Shown here: positions 8,702 through 17,255 of the stretch, one piece after another
How the letters are laid out: every line of letters begins with the position of its first letter
Numbering within the stretch: position 1 is the stretch's first letter
Source of the DNA: Bremia lactucae
Lineage: Eukaryota > Oomycota > Peronosporomycetes > Peronosporales > Peronosporaceae
DNA: 27,587 nucleotides
Direction of reading: 5' to 3'
Assembly: GCF_004359215.1 (NCBI RefSeq)
Contig: NC_090616.1
Location: forward strand, 1,454,495-1,482,081
Translations under genes and position numbers: made by a program
Notes under the pieces: model-generated
Seen by the model: only the letters and a program-made list of their open reading frames with translations
What the model was told of the DNA's origin: nothing
Databases searched by the model: none

Positions 8702-9616
8702 GTGGCCGGCGTCTCGGGGTCCACTGAAGACCAAGTAGAGCTCCGTCTTGACGGTGAAGCCATTCCGTCTCTCAAGCTTCATGAGGGCTACACATACCTA
8801 GGCGTGGGTGATCGCTTCAACCACGCGCAACACCGTGAAGCCATGGGACCTGTTCTTCAAGAGATGAAGCGCATGATGGCTGCAATATTCCGCTCGTCCT
8901 TAATACCATGCCAAAAATTCAAGGCGATCAAGGCTTTCGTTTATCCCAAGGCGGACTACTTGCTGCAGCACCTACGTGCATACAAGACCCAGCTCGACAG
9001 CGTGGACTCGGGTTTAGTGCGTGGCCTTTGCCATTCGTTCAAGCTTAACAAGTCAAGTACAACGGCGCTGTTCTTCGCACCGATGAAAAAGGGCGGCCTC
9101 GGGTTTGTGTCCCTCGGAAATTTGCGCGCCAAGCTGCAGGTGAGCCATGCGCGGAAGATGTTACATTCGCCGGGCATTTTTGTACGTGAGATTGCCCATG
9201 AGCAAGTGTGGCAGGCGCTTCAAAAGCGCTTTATTCTGGACCCCGACCACTGGCGTGGTCGCATACCCAGCGCGTTGCAGCTATTCATGAATGGGTACCT
9301 CCGCTCGTCTCCATTCGTGCGGCAGAAGCGGCAGTCTGGCGACATTGGATCGCTTAAGATAGACGTTAAAGAGCACCTAGCATCTCGCGAACTGAAGCTG
9401 TCAACGAAGTCGGTGCTTACGGAAGGTGGTGCGAAGGCAGACAGGATGCTTCAGATTACAACGCCGCACCACCCAAAGCAGCACGACACTAGGACCATAA
9501 CCCATCAGCTGCGCTGCAGAGATGGGAGGCATTGGCAACGCAGAACGACGTTGTCCGCGCGGTCGGCGGGGCCGGAAGTTCTTATGTCGCGCGGTGGTGG
9601 GCTCGGCGACGCGGGG
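8702..9616 (+). pseudogene. Second, inverted copy of the non-LTR element (RT C-terminal part, copy 2)
   Basis: A plus-strand ORF from 8702 (333 codons to 9703) begins near VELRLDGEAIPSLKLHEGYTYLGVGD and continues colinearly with copy 1 through RAYKTQLDSVDS, DPDHWRGRIPSA and ITTPHHPK. Near 9525 it shifts frame and back, and LINE similarity ends at about 9616. The RT palm, zinc finger and endonuclease are absent. The last ~30 codons of the nominal ORF belong to gypsy copy B read out of frame. Copies 1 and 2 lie head to head around 8700, forming roughly 0.9-kb inverted arms (about 6690-7610 and 8735-9616). The coding frame is better preserved here than in copy 1. Confidence 0.85.
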
Positions 9617-9971
9617 TATGTAGAAGCGAGAAACCTCGCTCTTCTAGTTACGAGCGGTCACAGAAATGTAATGGTTGTCAGAAATGGGGCACTACGCCTA
9701 TGAGTGTAGTGCCCCACGACCGGTGCCCACACTACTGAGCGAAAAGACCGACCTCTCGCTAGGAACAGCGGAGGACGCAGATCCGATGTTGTTGCTAAAT
9801 TGCAACGGCAAGGCGGATCGTCCAAAACGATCCGGGTCAGTTGGTGCGGAGCGCCCGACTAATCCAGCAACGTCAAAAGAATGTGCAGATCTTTTGATGA
9901 AAGTTACTCTTCGCACACAAACATTGAGTGTAACTGAACCTCATCACGCTGAAGCTAATATTGTCAAATAA
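9617..9971 (+). pseudogene. Gag zinc knuckle and Gag-Pol linker (copy B)
   Basis: The retroviral CCHC knuckle that binds element RNA is split between two frames: one reads CNGCQKWG and the other reads GHYAYECSAPRP, consistent with loss of one base in the run tgggg (9685-9689). Downstream, the 9675-9971 frame continues through SLGTAEDADP and RSGSVGAERPTNPATSKE, which is shared with copy C. It ends at a TAA (9969-9971) just before the protease, which lies in another frame. Confidence 0.72.
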
Positions 9972-9974
9972 TCT

Positions 9975-10240
9975 GCCACTTAAGGCCCTAGTCGCTTGTG
10001 GGGCGTTAAATAATTTTATCAGACTCCAATCGCTAGAAGATTGCAGACTCAAATTATTGAGCGCGATATCCCTCTAACAAGGATGACAGTGTGCCTAGCA
10101 ACAGGCGCATCTGCAACAGTAAAGAAACGTGTAGTTGATATCCAATGCACACCAAATGGTAAGCAATACGATGATGACTTTATCGTACTAAATTTTGGAT
10201 GACAAATTTGATGTCACCCCTGGATAATTATGGCCCAGAA
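9975..10240 (+). pseudogene. Gypsy aspartic protease, active site destroyed (copy B)
   Basis: The plus strand reads NNLPLKALVACGALNNFIRL. The catalytic DSG, present as DSW in copy C, has become ACG here (codons 9994-10002). Downstream come MTVCLATGASATVKKR and YDDDFIVLNFG, the flap and C-terminal parts typical of oomycete gypsy proteases, with stops between them. It would not cleave the polyprotein. Confidence 0.7.
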
Positions 10241-10427
10241 AGTACGAGCCATGCAGAAATTGTCAGCATCAAGCCATGACGATGCCTGTCGCTTGTTCAT
10301 CAGATGGCCAGCTGATGAACGTCTCGGAGCGTCCACAAGCATGTGGATGAACTACAAGTGAGTCAGTCGTTAGCATGACTGCCCAAAACCTCAGTGAGAC
10401 ATCCCAACACATTGTGGAGTTAGGTCT

Positions 10428-10545
10428 CGACTGCTGTGCACAAGCCCAGGCAGCGTCGAAGGTCCGCTATTGTGACGTGGACATAGTTACCGACGGCTGT
10501 GCAAAAGCACAGGCAGCGTCGAAGTTCGACCATTCGAAATAGTTT
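10428..10545 (+). repeat. 63-bp in-frame tandem duplication in copy B pol
   Basis: Two copies of a segment (cga.tgctgtgca.aagc.caggcagcgtcgaag) begin at 10428 and 10491, period 63 nt. In the sense frame this duplicates 21 residues around CAQAQAASK and CAKAQAASK, between protease and RT. It then ends at a TAG. Confidence 0.75.
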
Positions 10546-10679
10546 AGTGGTACGAAATAAGAATGCTTGCTTGAAAAGCAACATCCAAGAAAATTTGAAA
10601 CGGCCGTCTACAAGAGACAGTGCGAAAGTCCTAGATCTACTGGATAGTCTATTGTAGAGGATATCACTGTGGTAACGCA

Positions 10680-11144
10680 ACCACAGCTAGAGGCAGCAGG
10701 GGAGGATACTTCCCAGGTATTTTTTATGGGAATAATTCCCCGGAAACCTGTGGTTAAAAGGTTCCAGGTACCTTTCGAAATAAGTCCCGAAAGGCAACGG
10801 AGTCAATCAATGTCTAAGTTAACAATTTATACTTATATACACTTGATCTAGTAGTGCCTCCGAAGTTGACTTCGGAGATAACTCAATTACCAACGCTAAA
10901 ACCGAAACGTTTCTTTCGTTATCTGTGTAGTGGCAAAATTCAAGCAGATCTGCGTGCTTGTCACAGATGACAACTACGTGGTCGATATTTGATCGGCAAT
11001 AGTATTCACTGAGATTGAACGGATTCTTAGTAGTTTGTCGATGGACAAAGGTGTTCTCAATGAAAAGACTTGGATTAAACGTTTAATGTCTCAGTCCTAG
11101 GAGTCTTTGAAGATAAACCCTCTATAATAATTAAATAGAGTTTA
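10680..11144 (+). other. Decayed protease-RT linker of copy B
   Basis: No intact gene. Scattered readable pieces (10669-10851, GIIPRKPVVKRFQVPFEIS) correspond to the linker between protease and RT, and a reverse-oriented diverged match lies at about 13560-13700 in copy C. The surroundings are AT-rich with many stops. Confidence 0.5.
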
Positions 11145-11936
11145 AGGACGTCTTCCCTCAATCAGTACTGTGCGAGTTGCCTAAGGATAAAGGTGCTAGG
11201 CACGAAATCTACTTTATCCCAGGTTCGAAATACTGTGTCATGAAGCAATGGCCATTGCCTCGTGAACAAGTATAGCGATCGACAATTTCTTCGCTGAAAG
11301 CTTAGCAGGGGGCCATGTGGGGAAATCAACTTCCCCACGTAGCTCTCCGACCTTCTGTGAGCGTTAAGAAACAGGTGGGGTGGCGGATTGTGTATGCTTT
11401 CAATAAATTGAGCGCTGCAACGGTATTGGCTCAAACGCCGATACCACGAAAAGACGTAATCATCGATGGAATGTCAAAGAGTACTATCTTTTCGTCAATA
11501 AATCTGATAGATGTATTCTATCAGATCCTTACGCCTGAGCAGAACGTTTTGCTCACAGCAAGAAGTACTACAATCGGTACGCAATGGGAGTAGCTAGTCA
11601 TGCCACAGGGACTTAGTAATGCTCCTGCGAAATTTAACAGATGTGTGACCAATCTGTTGAGATCGGTGCGGAATTTTGCACCAAGCTTTATTGATGACGT
11701 CTTCGTTCATAGCAATGCCATGAACGAGCAGTTGGATGGTGAACTACATCGTACCCACGTCCGAAATATCCTTACATTTGTACGTAAGCACAAGTTTTAT
11801 GCAAATCTTAAGAAGTGTATATTCGCTGCAAGCGAAATATCACTTCTTGATGCATCGTGTGTAAACACGGTGTACGTCCGGATCCAGAAAATATCCAGGC
11901 GATCACCGATAAGCCTGTGCCAGTCGATATAAAGGG
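11145..11936 (+). pseudogene. Gypsy reverse transcriptase, broken (copy B)
   Basis: The plus strand reads VFPQSVLCELPKDKG, then RHEIYFIPGSKYCVMKQWPLPREQV, followed by a TAG. ORF 11315-11593 contains WRIVYAFNKLSAATVLAQ and PIPRKDVIIDGMSKS. After another TAG, ORF 11600-11932 contains MPQGLSNAPAKFNRCVTNLL, the catalytic box as FIDD and YANLKKCIFAASEI. FIDD keeps both metal-binding aspartates. The protein is broken by at least two stops, and the connection and RNase H domains are missing because the element ends at the junction with copy C. Confidence 0.83.
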
Positions 11937-12643
11937 CCAATAACCGAGCTCAGCCTTTGAATGTGATGATACTGCAGCAAGATGTACATTTGCTGAAACA
12001 TCAGCAAATACAAGGATACTATTATTTTTGTGACCGTCGTCGGATAATCCGAAGACGAAGTCCATATGTGCGGACTGCCAACACTCTTCCGAAACAGGCA
12101 GAGGTTGTTACGGAGCGCGCCATGAAGCACTGGGCTTCACCCATTGTGGCGGAGGCCGCAATGGAGCACGGGATAAAGCACCAGGCTTCACCCGTTGAAA
12201 CCTCGCAAGTCTGTATGTACTTGCGGACGAACTCATACTCGCGTGGCCAGTAGACGTCGCAACTTATTGTGAGATGAGTCTTTTCAAGTCCACCGATGAT
12301 CACTTATTGGTGCATCGTGGGACTTATACATGATTTGAAAACGCAAATCACTATAGGTGGGGATGACGACACGAGGTGTGTCACCAGAAATGGCTGAGTA
12401 ATATATAAAGCCATAGCGCGTTGTGTATTGACCTGTTGAAGATCTATACAATGTCGACAATTCGTTCAAGGATTGTTGGGATGAACATCGAAAAAAATCC
12501 ATCAACCTCTTAAGAGCCTCATCTTCTTGATAAGCCCTTCTAAGGTCGTTGAGTATTGTTGACGACGGAACACTTATTGTTGCATTAGACCGTATATTAT
12601 AGATACGGGACATCCGTTTTAAGCACGGTCGTAAACAGTCCAC
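11937..12643 (-). pseudogene. Gypsy integrase, truncated, with 51-bp duplication (copy C)
   Basis: ORF 12284-12643 has IYYSAISGDTPRVVIPTYSD and KSHDAPISDH. ORF 12022-12303 continues with GLEKTHLTISCDVYWPREYEF and TCEVS, so the zinc finger is HH-C with the last cysteine disturbed. A 51-bp segment is tandemly duplicated in frame (gagc.cg..at.aagca at 12113 and 12164), inserting 17 residues between the zinc finger and the core. ORF 11808-12065 begins MDFVFGLSDDGHKNN, with the first catalytic aspartate. The rest of the DDE core is lost at the junction with copy B. Confidence 0.8.
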
Positions 12644-12649
12644 ACCTCT

Positions 12650-13370
12650 CGCAATGATTGGCGAGATGGTTGTCTTTCTTCGCGGAGTATAACTTCTTCG
12701 TAGAGCATCAACCAGGTTGACTTAATGCCGTCGTTGATGCTTTTTCGCGAAGGCCCGATTTTAGGCTGGCTGCGCATATGAGCAGTGAGCACAAGGCTAC
12801 AATTGCAACAATCAATAGTGAGCAATACATCGACTGGCACAAATTAATCGGGGATCGCCTTGATCTATCACGGATCCGGGCGTACACTGTGTTTACACAC
12901 GATATACCCAAGAAGTGGTATTTCGCTTGCAGCGAATATACACTTCTCGAGATTTGCATACAACTTGTGCTTACGCATAGCTGTAAGAACCTTTCGGACT
13001 CGGGTACGATGTACTTCAACGTTACGTCCTACTTCCGTTCATGGCTCTGTTATGAGCGAAGACATCATCAAAATAGCTTGGTGCAAAATTCCGCACCAAT
13101 CTCAACAGATTGGTCACAAATGTTAAATGTCGTAGGAGCATTACTAAATCCCTGTGGCATGACTAGCCACTCCAATAGCATACCACTTGAAGTACTTATT
13201 GTTGTGAGCAAAATGTCCTTCTCAGGCATAAGGATCCGACAGAGTACATCCATTAGATTCATTGACGAAAAGATAGTACTCTTTGACATTCCATCGATGA
13301 TTACGTCTTTTCGTGGTATCGGCGTTTGAGCCAGTACCGTTGCAGCGCTCAGTTTATTAAAAGCATACAC
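12650..13370 (-). pseudogene. Gypsy reverse transcriptase, broken (copy C)
   Basis: ORF 13068-13370 holds YAFNKLSAATVLAQTPIPRK, DGMSKSTIF and MPQGFSNAPTTFN. A frameshift follows, after which NFAPSYFDDVFAHNRAMNG gives the catalytic box as YFDD (about 13050-13080). ORF 12708-13019 continues through LQISRSVY-type residues out of frame and ends in a serine/leucine-rich stretch with no RNase H motif. RNase H was therefore deleted or replaced before the integrase. Confidence 0.78.
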
Positions 13371-13379
13371 AATTCGCCA

Positions 13380-13940
13380 CCCCCGTGTCCTTTACGCACA
13401 CAGAAGGTCGAAGAGCTATATTGGAAAGTAACCTTAATATTTATATGGTACAAGAAGATGATTTAGCTATAGGTCAATTTGGACTTTAAGAGATGGATAA
13501 TAGGGGAATAGTTCCAACTAATAGTCATATGCGACTATACTTGATTATTTTTAAGTAATACATTTGATGTCTGAGTTTTCTCTTTAAAGTGTATTTCTAG
13601 AGGTACCTAAGAACCTTTAGCAGCAGGTTTCCGTGGAGTAATTCCAACATATTCTTGCGGACTATTACCTCAAGTTTCATTTGGTGAGTAACCCCCCCCC
13701 ACTGCCTCTAGCTGTGAGTGCGCGACCACAGCAAGATCCTCTACGATCGACTCTCCAGGGATCTGGAATGGGCAGTCATGCTAACGACCGACGCACAAGT
13801 GAGGACATCGCACTCAGTCATAGTTCATCCACACGCTTGTGGACACTTCAAGATGTTCATCATTTGGCCATCTGATAAACAAGAGACAGGCATTGTCATG
13901 GCTTGATGCTGTATAGATGGCTGTACTTTCTGAGCCAAGG
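13380..13940 (-). other. Decayed protease-RT linker of copy C
   Basis: No intact gene. The stretch matches, in reverse, the linker of copy B, including the region around the Pro-Arg-Lys-Pro segment and 13810-13920, which mirrors about 10250-10340. It includes a run of nine C at 13692-13700 and AT-rich parts. Confidence 0.5.
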
Positions 13941-14483
13941 TTATCCAAGGATGACATCATATTTGTCATCCATATCTAGGACGAAAAAATCATCATCGTA
14001 CTGCTTACCCTCTAGCGTATTGGATTTCAGCCACACGTTTCTTAACAATTGCGGATGCGCCATTTGCTAGGCGCACTTGAGCCTGCGATCTTCTAGTGAT
14101 TGGCGTCGAAAAATTGTCGACGCCCAAGAATCGACTAGTGATTTAAGTGGCAAATTATTTGACAATTTTATCTCCAGGGTGATGACGTTAACCTCATACG
14201 TTAACCTCATTTCCTGGGGCAGTTTCACACAATGTTTTGTGTGAGGAGCAACTTTCGTCAAAAGGTCTGAAAATTCTTTTGACGCTGCTGGATCAGTAGG
14301 GCGCTCTGCACCTATTGACCTCGACCGTTTTTGACGATCTGCCTCGCCGTTGCAATTTCTCAACAGCGTCGGACCCTCATCCTCCGCTGTTCCTAGCGGG
14401 AAGTCGGTATTTTTGCTCAGTATTTCAAGGCGCTGGCCGTGGGTCACTACACTCATAGACGTAGTGCTCCAATTTTTTGACAA
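13941..14483 (-). pseudogene. Gag-Pol linker and aspartic protease with DSW active site (copy C)
   Basis: ORF 14067-14483 reads from the end of the gag knuckle (in the shifted frame) through FPLGTAEDEGPT and RSIGAERPTDPAASKE to NNLPLKSLVDSWASTIF. The catalytic DSG is DSW (codons 14124-14132), with glycine changed to tryptophan, incompatible with a normal active-site turn. A stop follows, and the C-terminal part (KQYDDDFFVLDMDDKYDVILG) is readable near 13960-14010 on the minus strand. Confidence 0.75.
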
Positions 14484-15120
14484 AGATTACATATCTGTGA
14501 CCGCTCGTAACTTGAAGAGCGAGGTTTTTCGCTCTCTACATAGGAGAGGTCCATGAGTTCTGGACCTCCGGTTTCTTGTCGTCTCGGTGAACGATAAGCA
14601 CCCGAGTGGATGAAAGCCTGTCCCAGGCTGAAGTCCTCTTGTTTCGCTACAGAGATCACTTGATCAAGCGTCGCTAAAACGAGCCGGAACAGTTGGGTCT
14701 TGAAAGGACCATCTGCGAGACCCTTGATGAATACAGTTACCTGTGTGTGTTCCTTAATCGGATGAATCACGATACAACTGACCAGATATTGTGTATGTTG
14801 GGCTTAAGCTTGAAGGTCACGCTTGCCCTCCTTCAAATCCAGGAGCTGAGCTCAAGCCCTGAATTTGGCACGGGGCGGCTCAAAATTTGCCTGAACCTGG
14901 TCTTAAAACTCTCCTACGACACAAAAACTAATGGGTCGTGAAGCTTGAGCCCCAAGAACCAAGATTTGGCACGTCCGGCTAAGATGAACTTGCCAATCTT
15001 CACTTTCGTCGCAATATCACGGCGAGCTTTATGGTGCCGTCTAATTTGACGAACCATCTTAAAAGGGAGTCACCATCGACTGCCTTAAGCTTCGAGATTT
15101 CGATCATTAAGCTTTCGGGA
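14453..15120 (-). pseudogene. Gag (copy C), with zinc knuckle frameshift
   Basis: ORF 14453-14770 begins IHPIKEHTQVTVFIKGLADG and continues LVLATLDQVISVAKQEDFSL, a classic gypsy capsid segment. It is followed by DLSYVESEKPRSSSYERS and CNLCQKIG. The second half of the knuckle (HYVYEC) is in a different frame because of an extra base, at nearly the same codon as the indel in copy B. Upstream to about 15120, weaker capsid remnants (WFVKLDGTIKLAV) are readable between stops. Capsid function is lost. Confidence 0.75.
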
Positions 15121-15150
15121 TGATGCAGGAGCGTCGGCCCATTAGCAGCA

Positions 15151-16530
15151 TGAAAATTCTGCCGTCTCAACAGTTTCAATTGTTTAGCACCCTATTCATC
15201 AAACAAATCCGCGTGTTGAGAGCCTTGCTGGTGAAGCAAGGCTACGTTTTAGGCCCCGTCGAGTTCATTTTATACGAACTCGGCTACAGCCGTATGTTGC
15301 ACGTCTCTTGGCAGAACGAAAAACATTGCGCTAACGGCTGGCCCGCCTACGACCGAACTCCGCCGTTCGACCGCCCTCCATTCAAGGTCACTCCTTGGGT
15401 AAACCTTTCACGCGTTGCGTAAAACTCTTCTAGAGAGGCTGGAAGCTCCCTCCTTCTTCATATACCATGTCCATGTTGAATGGAACGTGCGTAGGTCGTT
15501 TGGCGGACTAGAATTGCTATCAGGTGTAACGGGGTACCCTTTGCTAGTACTAGACAGTCTACACTGATTACGAAAGCCTCGATTACTTCACTTTATTATA
15601 TTATCGCAAACTATGAATGGCGCAACCTTGCGCACCGCAGAGTCGTGTCTTGTGACGATTAACGGGGATGATCTAAAACTTAAACCAACCAATCAATAGA
15701 ACTTATGTCTTATTCCACCAATATTATCAAATTTGGTTATATTGGAACTTTCAAGTCAAACAATAATAAAGATAATTTTTTGTACTTCTTGTTTAATTCT
15801 TTCATAGAACAATATTGGTTATTATTATTCTCAGGAAATAATACGCATGTAACGAAACACCCTGCTCCAGGTATCACTCAAAACTTGGAAACTTTAAAAA
15901 AAAATTCTGGCAGCGTTACGATGTTGAAATTGCCCCATCGTGGTATTGCTCGAAACTTGGAAACTTTACCATTTTACTGGCAGGGTTGCGATGTTGAAAG
16001 TTGCGCCATCGTGGTATCAGATCTCAGATCCCATAATTGATCAACTGCAAGTTGTGTTGGCAAAAACATGGCCGTGGCGAAGCATAGTAGAGCACTAGTT
16101 ATGACAACCAAGCCAAACGCATTCGCCTAAGTCCACCAAAAATGAATGAGTTCAAGACTACGGGGAGGAATTTTATACAACTTCTACCGGATAGGAGCAG
16201 CAAGACGGTCATTCGTTTACAGCTGTTGCGAGCTTAAAAAGACTTTTACGTGTATGTTTTTTAATGACAAAAGCTCACTCGACAGCGAATGCACCAAATT
16301 CTGGGCGGCTGGCGTGATCCTGATACAACCCACTGCTTATAATTTGGAAAAAAGACCTTCGACGAACAAGAAGGAGTTGATGTTGCCCTTTCCAACCCAT
16401 GAAAATATTATTTCATAGCACTACGAGGTGGTTAGAAGTTAATGATAATGAAAGCTTCTGTCGGCTTCACAGTTTTACCATCTGAATTAGAGAATTCCGC
16501 CAAAATCGTTGCTAGAAACAAGGCACTCAC
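15151..16530. other. Repeat-flanking DNA without a recognised gene
   Basis: Only unrecognised short ORFs occur, for example 15120-15422 plus (100 codons), 15705-16040 plus and 16146-16418 plus (90 codons, cysteine-containing). The motif TGTAACGGGGT at 15525 equals the first eleven bases of the minus-strand LTR at 23655-24534, and CATGTAACGAAACACCC at 15847 resembles its subterminal sequence. A degraded LTR edge is therefore possible. Nothing else could be supported. Confidence 0.4.
15870..16018. repeat. About 70-bp tandem repeat, two copies
   Basis: ggtat..ctc.aaacttggaaacttta followed by ctggcag.gtt.cgatgttgaaa.ttg occurs at 15870 and again about 70-72 bp later (15942), including ctggcag at 15907 and 15977. 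The second copy is more GC-rich. No coding sense is evident. Confidence 0.75.
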
Positions 16531-17050
16531 TGTAGGCGGGCACGTCGAAATCCGGCCACGCTCTACTTAGTCACACACCCTGGCACAGCGAGAAAGCGAT
16601 TAAACCAGCTTATCTTGCCTGCAGTGAGGTAGTTGCGGTGGGCGCGTTAGTGACCTCACCCAACGCTCTAAGTACTCTGGTTAAGTGTCGTCACGGGGGC
16701 GGTAATCCGGCTCCTCGTGCGCACAAACAAGTAGAAAGTAGTTTTCAGACTGATTTATTTATAATCGCATTAAATATATATACCTATTTTTACCAATCAA
16801 AAATGTCATCTCTGTAGATTACACTAATATGTATTGCGAGCGTATCTTTCTAGATACCACGCGTAACGGATGACGCTAGCCGTCATCACGGAGGATGCTA
16901 GGCATCATCCCTTCTAATGTGAATGCACCCATGTGCATCACATACACAAGGGTTGGTCACAAACGTGAATCACACTCGAGTGGTGGGTCTAATTACGTTA
17001 TTCAAGTAATTGACCATTTCCTGAAGTACACCAAGTGAACTTAGCGGGGA
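16531..17050 (-). mobile_element. Truncated LTR, same family as the 23655-24534 LTR
   Basis: From TGTAGGCGGGCACGTCG at 16531 this stretch tracks the left part of the full LTR beginning at 23655, with many substitutions, a ~22-bp duplication near 16895 (gatgctaggcatcat) and an extra ~60 bp near 16970-17030. In element orientation (minus) it is the 3' part of an LTR ending in CA. Similarity fades near 17050, about 200 bp before the effector gene. No primer-binding-like site adjoins 16531, unlike the 23655 copy, so it is a solo or truncated relic. Confidence 0.72.
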
Positions 17051-17255
17051 CTATGTAGCGTTAGGGCAACTTTAGCTCCTTCCACTCAGTAAGATCTTCA
17101 TGCTAAAGTTTCAAATGATTTATGTGCACAGTCAAAAAGACGGGACAACCCCCTGCTTCAGCTTACACACGGGAATCTTTTTGTCTTAACAAAGAAAGCC
17201 CAACGTCCACACTTTAATCACGTTCTTATTAAAATCTCGGACATTCGAAGCTGCA
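17051..17255 (+). promoter_or_regulatory. Upstream region of the effector gene
   Basis: About 205 bp separate the LTR relic from the start codon. The sequence is AT-rich near the ATG (cacgttcttattaaaatctc). I saw no convincing oomycete initiator element, so this is a location for a promoter rather than an identified one. Confidence 0.3.

Larger units (their letters stand above)
9617..11936 (+). mobile_element. Ty3/gypsy element copy B (gag tail, protease, RT; truncated both ends)
   Basis: Plus-strand chromovirus fragment. It starts within gag just before the zinc knuckle, fused to the LINE at a shared gta (9616-9618), and runs through protease to the RT segment ending at DIKG near 11936. There it meets the integrase end of copy C in the opposite orientation. 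No LTR, RNase H or integrase is present. Stops and frameshifts are numerous. B and C share the same order and motifs and form a large imperfect inverted repeat. Confidence 0.85.
11937..15150 (-). mobile_element. Ty3/gypsy element copy C (gag, protease, RT, integrase; decayed)
   Basis: Minus-strand chromovirus copy, same family as B and related to A/D. Order along the minus strand: gag (15120-14450), protease (14170-13950), RT (13370-12840), integrase (12640-11937). RNase H is almost wholly missing between 12840 and 12640, and the element stops inside the integrase core at the junction with copy B. No LTR is visible at either end. Many frameshifts. Confidence 0.83.

Noticed and set aside
15525..15560. 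Start of a plus-strand LTR (TGTAACGGGGTACCC)
   Set aside because: Only the first eleven bases match the confirmed LTR; no matching end, polypurine tract or primer-binding site could be found nearby.
16146..16418. Plus-strand 90-codon ORF, considered as an RNase H or effector remnant
   Set aside because: No convincing motif, signal peptide or relationship to neighbours.
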